From assembly GCA_027024305.1 (NCBI GenBank), contig JALVSO010000044.1:8561-33977 (forward strand): a stretch of DNA of 25,417 bases, in the 5' to 3' direction. The position numbers were made by a program, and so were the translations under genes. Position 1 is the first letter of the stretch, and each line of letters begins with the position of its first letter. The DNA comes from Candidatus Parcubacteria bacterium. GTDB taxonomy: Bacteria > Patescibacteriota > Minisyncoccia > Phycocordibacterales > GCA-2747955. Positions 16,044-23,098 of this stretch are shown one piece after another. The notes under the pieces are model-generated. The model was not told the origin of the DNA and ran no database searches. It worked only from the letters and a program-made list of their open reading frames with translations.

Positions 16044-16107
16044 CCCTCATCGCCCTCCAAAATTCACAAAATTTTCCCTGTCGGAAAAATTTTGGAATTT
16101 TGCGGGC
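16044..16107. repeat. 64-bp palindromic repeat, copy 3, overlapping the tRNA-Trp 3' end
   Basis: This copy runs into the acceptor stem of tRNA-Trp, so its right arm is the tRNA 3' end itself. Its left flank (16039-16057), TTCGATTCCCTCATCGCCC, is an exact inverted copy of the T-arm and acceptor 3' strand. With these extensions the hairpin arms are about 40 bp around CTGTC. Confidence 0.85.
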
Positions 16108-16173
16108 GATGAGGGAATCGAACCCCCAATGTGGGTTTTGGAGACCCAAGTTATACCATTTAACTAATCGCCC
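16103..16173 (-). tRNA. tRNA-Trp (anticodon CCA)
   Basis: The 71-nt cloverleaf has acceptor GGGCGAT/ATCGCCC with discriminator G, typical of bacterial tRNA-Trp. The anticodon stem is TGGGT/ACCCA with loop CTCCAAA, so the anticodon is CCA (16141-16139), and the T-arm is GGGGGTTCGATTCCCTC. CCA is not encoded. The D-stem reads G10-U11-U12-A13 against U22-A23-A24-C25. The U11-A24 pair is the one created by the Hirsh G24A change that lets E. coli tRNA-Trp(CCA) read UGA. It starts 12 nt after rpmG and is probably co-transcribed with it. A separate tRNA-Trp(UCA) is not in this window. Confidence 0.96.
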
Positions 16174-16185
16174 AAAAGAAACAAA

Positions 16186-16341
16186 TTATTTTTTTGTTTC
16201 TTTGTAAATTTCATGCTTTCTGGAAATTGGGTCATGCTTTTTTAACTCCAGCTTATCAGCCACCGACTTTTTATTTCTGGTGGTATATCTGATATGTCCC
16301 GTTGCCGTTGACTTTATTTTTACCAAATGTTTTTGTGACAT
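16186..16341 (-). CDS. rpmG: 50S ribosomal protein L33, cysteine-free type
   Basis: The 51-residue protein reads MSQKHLVKIKSTATGHIRYT, then TRNKKSVADKLELKKHDPIS and RKHEIYKETKK, matching L33 over its whole length. The two CxxC zinc pairs of the zinc-binding paralogue are absent, so this is the C-minus form. It is followed after 12 nt by tRNA-Trp, the classic rpmG-trnW arrangement, but the usual secE and nusG do not follow. The gene has its own promoter with a symmetrical element over the -10. The stop is UAA. Confidence 0.94.
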   Translation of the reverse strand: MSQKHLVKIKSTATGHIRYTTRNKKSVADKLELKKHDPISRKHEIYKETKK

Positions 16342-16346
16342 AATAC

Positions 16347-16379
16347 CCAGTATTTTACTGGAAAAATAAAAAAAATCAA
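16347..16379 (-). promoter_or_regulatory. rpmG promoter with a perfect dyad over the -10
   Basis: TTGATT (16374-16379) and TAAAAT (16352-16357) are 16 bp apart. The -10 lies inside CCAGTATTTTACTGG (16347-16361), a perfect 15-bp inverted repeat, which could be an operator. The predicted leader is only a few bases. The ~200 bases from here to trmB hold nothing else I can identify. Confidence 0.5.
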
Positions 16380-16586
16380 CCTAAAACAAAACTCACATCT
16401 ACACAATCTCCAATAATCATTCAAATTTAACATACAAACTCAAATACATTAAAAATTTCTTTAAAACTTTTTTTAAGGCTTTTTGGGAATTTTTATACCG
16501 AGATTTTGGTGAAAGTTTTAGTTAAACTTAGAATATACTTCATTTGTAGCTTAATAACTTTTTGAAAACAATTGCACATCCTATTT

Positions 16587-17249
16587 TTAAAAAAGGAAAA
16601 GCTTTCTTCATAAAGACTTCTCATCATTTTTTTCATTCCTCTGAAACTTCATTCGGTAAACCCTTCTCCCTTCCTTTTCCTTCATCTCCTCCCAATAAGT
16701 TTTTACTCCCCATAAGGGCTCGACAAAAGTTTTGATTTTAAAATAACCGTTTTTTCTGATAATTTTCTTCGTTCAATTAAAGAGCTTTTTTTGGTCAGTT
16801 TGAAAAACAATCTCCGTTTCCGAAGGGAGCCAATCTTGTAATTCCTTTAAAAAATCCGGATTAATCACTCTCCTTTTATGGTGTTTTTTCTTAAATCAAG
16901 GGTCTGGAAAGTTAATAAAAATTTTTTCAACTTTTACTCCTTTCCGAATACTTTTTTCTAAAATATTTTTTAAATTTCGTCCAGCGTCTCCCCCAAAGAC
17001 TCTAACATTTTCCTTCTCTGCAAAGAGCTGTTTCAGATAATTTTCAAAGGGTTTTCTGATTTCAAAAAAGATAAAATTTTTTTTATCGCCAAATTTGTCC
17101 AACAGACGAGCCCCAAATTCGCCGCGATAAGCTCCAATATCCACAATGATGTTTTTCCCATTTTCAAAACCGTCAAAATCGTATTCATCACGATAGGCCA
17201 GAGGATTAACATGATTTCTGATCCTTTTGGGAGTTTTTAATTTATCCAT
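16587..17249 (-). CDS. trmB: tRNA (guanine-N7)-methyltransferase
   Basis: This 220-residue SAM-dependent enzyme forms m7G46 in tRNA. Visible parts are the SAM-binding motif IIVDIGAYRGEFGARLL, the acidic FFEIRKP loop, the GGDAGRNLKN segment and the family signature FPDPWFKKKHHKRRVINPDF. Later motifs include FQTDQKKLFNWTKKI. The Trp of FPDPW (residue 118) is encoded by UGA and is almost invariant in TrmB; two further UGA codons are Trp near the C-terminus. Under the standard code the protein would end at FPDP, just before the catalytic loop. It has its own promoter (17288-17315). The stop is UAA. Confidence 0.95.
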
Positions 17250-17287
17250 CTTTTTGTTTTTAAAAAATTAAAAAAATCTATGGTCAG

Positions 17288-17315
17288 ATTATACTATATC
17301 TTAATTAAATGCCAA
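17288..17315 (-). promoter_or_regulatory. trmB promoter
   Basis: TTGGCA (17310-17315) and TATAAT (17288-17293) are 16 bp apart, giving a leader of about 30 nt before the trmB ATG. Confidence 0.7.
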
Positions 17316-17343
17316 AAAAATTTACAATCCATTAAAGAAAAAT

Positions 17344-17964
17344 CTATAGAAATCTCTTTAGAAAGCTCCTACGGTGAATCTGACAAAAACCATGTTTTTC
17401 TATGGCCTCCATGTGATCTTTGGTGCCGTAGCCTTTATGTTTTTCAAAAAGATATTGGGGTCATTTCAGGCCGTATTCTTTCATCTTTCTATCCCTGAGA
17501 ACCTTGGCCGTAACCGAAGAAACGGCTATGGCAAATTCTTCTTCATCCCCCTTGATTATGGTTTCTTGGTTTTGATATTTTTCTTCCGCCCTTAAACCAC
17601 CGTCCAGCTTTATCTCGGAATTGGTATGGTTAATATCTTCCAAATACTTGTTTTGAAAAATATTTTTTAATCCCCGATTTAGAGCCTTTTGAATAGCGGG
17701 AACGATACCAACTCGGTCAATATCGGAGGCGGAAACAAAAACCACCGAAGAAAAAAGTTTTTTCTTATTTTTCAGTTCTTTTATTTTCCGAAAAAGCTCT
17801 TCTCTTTTTTTCTCGGTTAATTTTTTAGAGTCATTCATGCCAACCAAAATTTCTCTCAATTCCCCTTCTCTATCTTTCTCAAAACAGGTTACACAGACAG
17901 CCACCGGCCCGGCCACCGGCCCTCGCCCAACTTCGTCTATACCTATTTTATATTTTATTTTCAT
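17344..17964 (-). CDS. rnhB: ribonuclease HII
   Basis: This 206-residue enzyme cuts RNA in RNA-DNA hybrids and removes single ribonucleotides from DNA. The N-terminal GIDEVGRGPVAGPVAV holds the first catalytic Asp-Glu pair. The GMNDSKKLTEKKRE loop, a middle LDGG motif and the VTAKVLRDRKMKEYG helix follow. UGA at residue 168 reads as Trp in GLKWPQYLFEKHKGYGTKDH, then HRRSFL ends the fold, matching the RNase HII C-terminal signature. Stopping at the UGA would remove this conserved block. It begins 2 nt after the DUF167 gene, so translation is coupled. The stop is UAG. Confidence 0.95.
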
Positions 17965-17966
17965 TT

Positions 17967-18188
17967 CTAAATCTCAATTTTAAAAACTTTTTCCCTTGAT
18001 TTTAAACCACTATCCAAACTTATCAGTGATTTAGCTATTTTAAATTCTTTGGAAAGCAATTTTATCAACTCCAAATTAGCTCTGTTATTTTCCGGAGCAG
18101 ACAAGAGAAAAGCTCGATAGTTCTCATTGTCTATTTTTTCCAGTTTTGAGCGACCGGATTTGGTTTTGACTTTTACTTTAATTAACAT
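17967..18188 (-). CDS. DUF167 (YggU/UPF0235) family protein
   Basis: The 73-residue protein matches the small DUF167 family: an initial beta strand (MLIKVKVKTKS), the 'LLSAPENNRANLELIKLLSKEF' block with the family Pro-x-x-x-x-x-Asn, and the ISLDSGLKSREKVFKI ending, where the family has a 'G..sR.K...I' motif. The role of the family is unknown. It lies between a peptidoglycan hydrolase gene (19 nt upstream) and rnhB (2 nt downstream). The stop is UAG. Confidence 0.88.
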   Translation of the reverse strand: MLIKVKVKTKSGRSKLEKIDNENYRAFLLSAPENNRANLELIKLLSKEFKIAKSLISLDSGLKSREKVFKIEI

Positions 18189-18207
18189 TAGATAAAAAGT
18201 TTAATCA

Positions 18208-19035
18208 TTATTCGCAGGAGTGATTTATTAATCGGCGAGTAATGGGCCCCACATAGCCATCGGCGACAGTACCCAGATATCTCTGCATCCTTAGAATAGC
18301 CGCCCTGGTTTTTGGTCCAATAATGCCATCTACCGGTCCTGCATTAAAACCTAATCGATTTAAATGTTTTTGCAAAATATGAGCCTCTTTAACTATTCCC
18401 CGGGTATATCTGTTATAGCGACCATTGCGGATATATCTCTGTCCGGGCCTGGGAGCATTCAGGTTTTGAGTTAAAATCAAACTTTTAGGACAAAGCTTTC
18501 CTTTAAAAGTTCCCTTTCCCTTATCGTTATTAGTATCGTTAGTGGTATTGTTATTATTCCCAGTTGAATTTTTACCCCTGATAATCGTATAAACGGATTT
18601 CAAATCAAAATTATTATATTTAGGCGACTCTTTTCTATTCTCTCCACCGTAACTGATTATTCTGCCAATCTTCTTTTTTTTGTCAACCCAATTCACAAAA
18701 AGACCGCTGTGCTCAATTTTATTGTAGGAATAATTTATATAATACAACCAATCACCCTTTTGAATTAAATCAATATCGGCAAATTTACTGTCACTTTTTT
18801 TACCTCTGTAAATATATTCCCTTTGGTTACGAGGAAAGCCGGCCCGAGCATATACCGTGTCGGCAAAATCTCAACAGGAGCCGCGAATGATTTCTCCACT
18901 CTTTCTTATATCATCGGCTATCTTGATAATTTTTTCCCCGGAAGAACCGGCCAACACGGGAAAAGAAAGAAAAAGAAAGAAAGACGAAGTAAAGAAAAGC
19001 AACAGAATCTTTCCGGATTTTTTTCAATTATTCAT
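18208..19035 (-). CDS. secreted cysteine peptidoglycan hydrolase with C-terminal PG-binding domain
   Basis: The 275-residue protein begins with a signal peptide (Lys-rich start, hydrophobic core, cleavage after VLA near residue 33). A Cys-His hydrolase domain of NlpC/P60 or CHAP type follows: GSCWDFADTVYARAGFPRN with Cys54 as likely nucleophile, and EHSGLFVNW with His109 as likely general base. An Asn/Thr/Lys-rich linker leads to a PG_binding_1 domain (LQKHLNRLGFNAGPVDGIIGP, then TRAAILRMQRYLG). Two UGA codons are Trp: residue 4, and residue 55 directly after the catalytic Cys. Under the standard code the N-terminus would be lost. It should remodel the cell wall outside the membrane. The exact family is inferred from motifs. 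Confidence 0.82.
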
Positions 19036-19042
19036 GGTGCTA

Positions 19043-19048
19043 ATTATA
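19043..19048 (-). promoter_or_regulatory. -10 box of the peptidoglycan hydrolase gene (leaderless type)
   Basis: A perfect TATAAT ends 7 nt before the ATG at 19035. The -35 region is T-rich without a good hexamer. Confidence 0.5.
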
Positions 19049-19063
19049 ACTTATTTCATTAAA

Positions 19064-19090
19064 CAAAAAAACAACCCCCCGGTTGTTTTT
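19064..19090 (-). terminator. alpha-operon terminator after rpsI
   Basis: An AAAACAACC/GGTTGTTTT stem with a CCCC loop on the plus strand is followed by seven T on the minus strand. It begins 5 nt after the rpsI stop. Confidence 0.85.
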
Positions 19091-19095
19091 CTTTT

Positions 19096-19572
19096 TTACC
19101 TCTTCACCCAGGTTGGAGCCTTTCTGGACTTTTTCAATCCCGGCTTTTTCCTTTCCACAGACCTTGGATCTCTCTTCAAAAATCCTTTTTCTTTCAAAAC
19201 GGATCTGGATGACGGATCAAGCTTTACCAAAACCCTGGCAATTCCCAAACGAATAGCCTCGGCCTGGGCATTAACTCCGGAGCCCTTAACATAGGCGGAA
19301 ACAAGGTATTTCTCGGAAACGGCATCCAAAGCCTCCATGGACTTTTTAATCAGTTCCTCGGTGCCGAAAAATTCGGAAGTATCTTTTCCATTAACGATGA
19401 CTTCGTTTTTCTTAGCCGGGTAAAGTCTTACTCGAGCCACGGCGGTCTTTCTTCTACCGATGGCTTCGGTATATTCACCCTTAGGCAAAACCTTTTTAAT
19501 CATCTCCTTAACGGTCTTTAAAACGGTTTTTTTATTTCTTTTTTTCTTATTTCTAAAAATTCTATCGGCCAT
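19096..19572 (-). CDS. rpsI: 30S ribosomal protein S9
   Basis: The 158-residue protein has a basic N-terminal extension of about 30 residues, then the S9 core EYTEAIGRRKTAVARVRLYP, the GVNAQAEAIRLGIARVLVKL block and the C-terminal tail RKAPTWVKR. In the ribosome this tail reaches the P-site tRNA anticodon. Typical S9 is about 130 residues, so the extension is notable. It follows rplM by 4 nt and closes the alpha operon. The stop is UAA. Confidence 0.95.
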   Translation of the reverse strand: MADRIFRNKKKRNKKTVLKTVKEMIKKVLPKGEYTEAIGRRKTAVARVRLYPAKKNEVIVNGKDTSEFFGTEELIKKSMEALDAVSEKYLVSAYVKGSGVNAQAEAIRLGIARVLVKLDPSSRSVLKEKGFLKRDPRSVERKKPGLKKSRKAPTWVKR

Positions 19573-19576
19573 AATA

Positions 19577-19924
19577 CTATTCGTTAATTGTTAAATTTTT
19601 CATCATTAAATCTCTCAATTTATTTTTTGGAAGCATTCCGTAAACGGCATTCCTCAAAGGCTCTCCGTAACCTTTTTTCTCAATTAAACGCCTTAAACTT
19701 ATTTCCTTTCTACCACCAGGATATCCGGAATAGCGGTCATAAATTTTCTCATCTTTTTTCTTTTCCGAAATGTCCAGTTGTGAGGCATTTTCAACCAGAA
19801 CTTTTACATCGGCAACTTTATTTGGAGCATAGTTGGGATTGTCCTTGCCCATAAGAACAGTAGCTATTTTACTAGCCAACCTTCCAATCTTTTCTCCTCT
19901 TGCATCAAATTTATACTCTTTCAT
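19577..19924 (-). CDS. rplM: 50S ribosomal protein L13, short form
   Basis: The 115-residue protein matches L13 (DARGEKIGRLASKIATVLMG at the start, YDRYSGYPGG in the middle, and AVYGMLPKNKLRDLMMKNL near the end). At 115 residues it is shorter than the usual ~142, missing the first ~12 and most C-terminal residues. It precedes rpsI by 4 nt, the standard L13-S9 pair. The stop is UAG. Confidence 0.95.
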   Translation of the reverse strand: MKEYKFDARGEKIGRLASKIATVLMGKDNPNYAPNKVADVKVLVENASQLDISEKKKDEKIYDRYSGYPGGRKEISLRRLIEKKGYGEPLRNAVYGMLPKNKLRDLMMKNLTINE

Positions 19925-19932
19925 AATACTTT

Positions 19933-20295
19933 TTATTTAACAAATTCAATGATGGCCATGGGGGCACCATCGGAACCAATTCTGTTTCCTTTCTTAATAA
20001 TTCTCAAATATCCTCCGGGTCTATCTTTGTAGCGAGGAGCCAAATCTTCAATGATTTTCTTTGATGCTCCGCCACCTCCGGATCCCAGCTTCGAATTTAA
20101 AAGCCTTCTGGCGGCCAAATCACCCTTCTTTCCTTTAGTAATCAATTTCTCAACATATTTTCGGATTTCCTTGGCTTTCGGTTCCGTGGTTTCTATTTTT
20201 TCGTTATTAATAAGAGAAATGGCCAAAGACCTCAAGAGAGCTCTTCTCTGCTTTCTTTCCCTTCCAAATTTTCTATTTGTATTATGATGCCTCAT
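19933..20295 (-). CDS. rplQ: 50S ribosomal protein L17
   Basis: The 120-residue protein starts MRHHNTNRKFGRERKQRRAL, the basic L17 signature, then shows LAISLINNEKIETTEPKAKE and a GGYLRIIKKGNRIGSDGAPM ending. It sits between rpoA and rplM, as in the alpha operon of most bacteria. A Gly-rich GSGGGGASK loop is unusual in detail but lies at a variable site. The stop is UAA. Confidence 0.95.
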   Translation of the reverse strand: MRHHNTNRKFGRERKQRRALLRSLAISLINNEKIETTEPKAKEIRKYVEKLITKGKKGDLAARRLLNSKLGSGGGGASKKIIEDLAPRYKDRPGGYLRIIKKGNRIGSDGAPMAIIEFVK

Positions 20296-20313
20296 AGTAT
20301 TTATAATTAATTA

Positions 20314-21198
20314 TTATTTCTTTAAAGCTTCTTTAATTTCTTCTAATTCCTCTTCTCCAATGCCTTCAATCTCCAGAATTTCTTCGTCGGACATTTTTTC
20401 CAAATCTGATAATTTTACAACTCCATGGGTGGCGATTTTTTCAAGAATATCCCCGGAAAGTTTTAGGCTGGCGATGGTTTCGGGTCTATCCTCTTCTTCC
20501 TCATTTAATTCATCTCCCAAAATAGATTTAAACTGCCTGGTCATTATTCTTAAAGATTCCATAACGGCTTCTCGGGGGCTGATTGACCCATCCGTTTCCA
20601 CAAAAAGAGAAACTTTATTGAAATCAGTTCTGTCTCCAACACGGGTTGAGCTGACTTTATAGGAAGCTCTTCTGATTGGTGTAAAGGAAGCGTCCATAAT
20701 TATTTCTCCAGCCTTTAATTTTTCAGGGCCCTTAATGGATTCTTTAGAGACATACCCCAAACCTTTGCTTATCTCAAAATCTATTTTAACCCTCTTACCC
20801 TTTTCCAGAGTAAAGAGATATTGATCCGGATTAACAATTTCGACCTGACCGGGCATCTCTATATCCTTGGCCAAAATTTCTCCGGCCTTGTCGGCATTCA
20901 AAGTCAAAGTAAGGGGCTCATCGCTGTGAAGTTTAAAAACAACTCTTTTTAAATTCAAAATGATGTTAATAACATCTTCTTTCACCCCCTCTATGGTAGA
21001 AAACTCATGGGAAACACCTTCAATGAAAACTCTGGTAACCGCCACCCCCGGAATGGAAGAAAGAATAACTCTTCTCAAAGAGTTACCCAGAGTATGACCA
21101 TAACCTGGATATAACTTGTCAATTTCATAGGTACCCTTGTTTCCCTCTTCGGAAAGAGTCACTATTTTTCCTGGTAATAAAATTTCTTTTTGAATCAT
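20314..21198 (-). CDS. rpoA: RNA polymerase alpha subunit with altered C-terminal domain
   Basis: This 294-residue subunit drives assembly of RNA polymerase. The N-terminal domain is complete (GYGHTLGNSLRRVILSSIPG, and DRTDFNKVSLFVETDGSISP near its end). After an acidic linker (DELNEEEEDRPE) comes a short C-terminal helix-hairpin-helix domain of about 48 residues. Aligned by eye with E. coli, LKLSGDILEKIATHGVVKLS stands where [20 protein letters not shown] would be. The DNA-contact Arg265 and Asn268 are therefore replaced by Asp and Glu. Recognition of UP elements is probably lost or changed (inference). It lies between rpsD and rplQ. The stop is UAA. Confidence 0.95.
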   Translation of the reverse strand: MIQKEILLPGKIVTLSEEGNKGTYEIDKLYPGYGHTLGNSLRRVILSSIPGVAVTRVFIEGVSHEFSTIEGVKEDVINIILNLKRVVFKLHSDEPLTLTLNADKAGEILAKDIEMPGQVEIVNPDQYLFTLEKGKRVKIDFEISKGLGYVSKESIKGPEKLKAGEIIMDASFTPIRRASYKVSSTRVGDRTDFNKVSLFVETDGSISPREAVMESLRIMTRQFKSILGDELNEEEEDRPETIASLKLSGDILEKIATHGVVKLSDLEKMSDEEILEIEGIGEEELEEIKEALKK

Positions 21199-21240
21199 AT
21201 TTTTTAATGTTAAGCTGATAATTTATAAACTTACCAAACC

Positions 21241-21846
21241 CTATCTTGTATAGAACTCAATAACCTGCTGGAAATTAAATTCATTTTTCTCAAGCTCCGG
21301 TTCCGCTCTAACTTCTCCTTCCAATTTTTTATAATCAAAAGTCAATCATTTCGGTAGCTTTGCTTTTTCTTTTTTATCAATATTTTCAAAAAACTTTCTA
21401 TCTCTACTTTCCGGCCTTACTGAAATTTTATCACCAACCTTTACGGGATAAGAAGGAATGTTTAACTTTCTCCCATTGACCATGATGTGACCGTGGGAAA
21501 CCATTTGCCGAGCCATGGCCCTGGAATCAGCCAATCCCAACCTGAAAACAACATTATCTAAACGAGTTTCCAAAGATTTATTTATCTCAAAAAAAGTTTC
21601 ATTCTTGGAGTTAATGGCGTCAAAAATATAGGCTCTCAATTTTTTTTCTTTTAAACCGTAAGAAAACCTGATTTTTTGTTTTTCAATCAGTTTTTTACCA
21701 TAGTCGGTAATCATTTTTCGCCTTTTTCCCTTATTGGCAAACCTCTTTTTTTGCTCGGAAATGGCATACTTGGCAGAGGAACATTTCTCAAAAATGCCGC
21801 TTCCGTATTTTCTACATTTTTTATATTTTGCTCTAATTCTTGACAT
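21241..21846 (-). CDS. rpsD: 30S ribosomal protein S4
   Basis: The 201-residue protein matches S4 with its basic N-terminus, central SLETRLDNVVFRLGLADSRA and the S4 RNA-binding block ARQMVSHGHIMVNGRKLNIP. A UGA at residue 167 reads as Trp in LPKWLTFDYKKLEGEV, where S4 proteins have a conserved 'P-x-W-L', and the frame runs on to the normal S4 end VIEFYTR and UAG. Ending at the UGA would remove the last 35 residues. S4 nucleates 30S assembly and in other bacteria represses the alpha operon. It follows rpsK by 12 nt. Confidence 0.96.
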
Positions 21847-21858
21847 AATATTATTTAA

Positions 21859-22299
21859 TTAAACTCTTCTTGGTTTTCTGGCTTTTGGACCATTATGGGG
21901 GACCGGTGTGTTATCAACAATGGAGGTCAACTCAATGCCCTTGGCGATAAAAGCCCTTATAACTCCCTCTCTTCCGGCTCCGGCCCCCTTAACGGAAACG
22001 GAAACCTTCTTTACTCCGGCCATGGTCGCCTGTTCCCCGACAATCTCTCCAACCTTAGCTGCGGCAAAGGGAGTTCCTTTTTTGGCCCCTCGGAAGCCCA
22101 AAGCTCCGGCCGATGATGAAAAGAATAGATTGCCGTCATTATCGGTCAAAGAAGCCCTGGTATTGTTATAGGTTGATTGCACATGCAAAATACCCTCACT
22201 CAACTTCTTCTTTTTTTTAGATGACCTGGACAGAGCCCTGGCTCTCAGGGCGTTATTCTTCTTTCCGGCTCCTTTTTGTACAATTTTCTTTTTTCCCAT
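21859..22299 (-). CDS. rpsK: 30S ribosomal protein S11
   Basis: The 146-residue protein has a Lys/Arg-rich N-terminal extension of about 30 residues followed by the S11 core ILHVQSTYNNTRASLTDNDG, GFRGAKKGTPFAAAKVGEIV and the ending DNTPVPHNGPKARKPRRV. The last block is the highly conserved S11 C-terminus at the platform of the 30S subunit. It lies between rpsM and rpsD. The stop is UAA. Confidence 0.96.
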   Translation of the reverse strand: MGKKKIVQKGAGKKNNALRARALSRSSKKKKKLSEGILHVQSTYNNTRASLTDNDGNLFFSSSAGALGFRGAKKGTPFAAAKVGEIVGEQATMAGVKKVSVSVKGAGAGREGVIRAFIAKGIELTSIVDNTPVPHNGPKARKPRRV

Positions 22300-22317
22300 A
22301 ATTTATTTATAAAATTA

Positions 22318-22698
22318 TTATTTTTTGGTTACCTTAACTCTTCCGGACCCCATGGTTTTCCTTCCCCCACCTCTAACGGTTCGGGAATTGGTTCTGGTGT
22401 TTTGACCCCTAACCGGTAATTTCTTAATATGTCTGCTGCCCCGATAGGAACCAATGTCAATCAATCTTTTAATATCGGCTGATTTTTGTCTTTTCAAATC
22501 TCCCTCTATTTTAAGACCATCAACAATTTTTTTTATCCTTGACTCTTCTTCGTCGCTCAACTCTTTGGCTTTTTTACCAAAATCAATGCCGGCCTCCTTT
22601 AAAATTGATTTAGCCATGGACCTTCCTATGCCGTAGATAGCGGTTAAGGCTATCTCCATTCTTTTTTCATCTGGTAATGTTATTCCTGCAATTCTCAT
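22318..22698 (-). CDS. rpsM: 30S ribosomal protein S13
   Basis: The 126-residue protein begins MRIAGITLPDEKRMEIALTA with the S13 GIGRSMAKSIL helix-turn motif. It carries RLIDIGSYRGSRHIKKLPVR and ends in the arginine-rich tail (TRTNSRTVRGGGRKTMGSGR) that contacts P-site tRNA and the subunit bridge. It is the third gene of the infA-rpmJ-rpsM order. The stop is UAA. Confidence 0.96.
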   Translation of the reverse strand: MRIAGITLPDEKRMEIALTAIYGIGRSMAKSILKEAGIDFGKKAKELSDEEESRIKKIVDGLKIEGDLKRQKSADIKRLIDIGSYRGSRHIKKLPVRGQNTRTNSRTVRGGGRKTMGSGRVKVTKK

Positions 22699-22715
22699 AT
22701 AAATAAATAATTAAA

Positions 22716-22832
22716 TTAACCTTGTCTTTGTTTGTGCTTAGGATTTGAAGAACAAATCACCCTTAAAACCCCCTTTCTTCTGATTTTCTTGCAATCTTTG
22801 CAGATTGGTTTTACTGAAGATTTAACTTTCAT
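22716..22832 (-). CDS. rpmJ: 50S ribosomal protein L36
   Basis: The 38-residue frame reads MKVKSSVKPICKDCKKIRRK followed by GVLRVICSSNPKHKQRQG, which is a full-length L36. The zinc ligands are Cys11, Cys14, Cys27 and His33. It is too short for usual ORF cut-offs but certain from sequence and place between infA and rpsM. The stop is UAA. Confidence 0.95.
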   Translation of the reverse strand: MKVKSSVKPICKDCKKIRRKGVLRVICSSNPKHKQRQG

Positions 22833-22858
22833 AATATTTTAAAATTTACTTTAATTCT

Positions 22859-23080
22859 TTACAATCTCTTAACGATTCTGCCCTTGCCTCCGTACTCATC
22901 AACCTTAACTTCCACTCTGTCTCCCACCAAAATTCTAATCCTAAACCTTTTCATCCTTCCGGAAAGATAGGCGATTTCTTCCTCCCCTTCCGGGGCATCG
23001 TCAAATTTTATGCGAAACATCGTATTGGGCAAGGCCTCCACCACTATTCCTCTTCTAAATTCCTCTGTATTTCCAGCCAT
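22859..23080 (-). CDS. infA: translation initiation factor IF-1
   Basis: The 73-residue protein is an OB-fold IF-1: EEFRRGIVVEALPNTMFRIK, then LSGRMKRFRIRILVGDRVEV and a basic GGKGRIVKRL end. It binds the A site of the 30S subunit during initiation. It opens the alpha operon behind a strong promoter. adk and map, which usually precede infA, are not here. The stop is UAA. Confidence 0.96.
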   Translation of the reverse strand: MAGNTEEFRRGIVVEALPNTMFRIKFDDAPEGEEEIAYLSGRMKRFRIRILVGDRVEVKVDEYGGKGRIVKRL

Positions 23081-23098
23081 AAATTAATAAGTGTTGGA

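Noticed and set aside
15438..16107. CRISPR array.
   Set aside because: Only three repeats occur, they are 64 bp long and strongly palindromic, the spacings of 156-212 bp are structured and unequal, and no cas gene is present.
15438..16107. Integron attC array.
   Set aside because: No GTTRRRY/RYYYAAC core sites at consistent places, no cassettes with ORFs and no integrase.
15505..16207. Several plus- and minus-strand frames across the palindrome array.
   Set aside because: They are repetitive translations of the hairpins and of the tRNA-Trp gene, without start signals or family resemblance.
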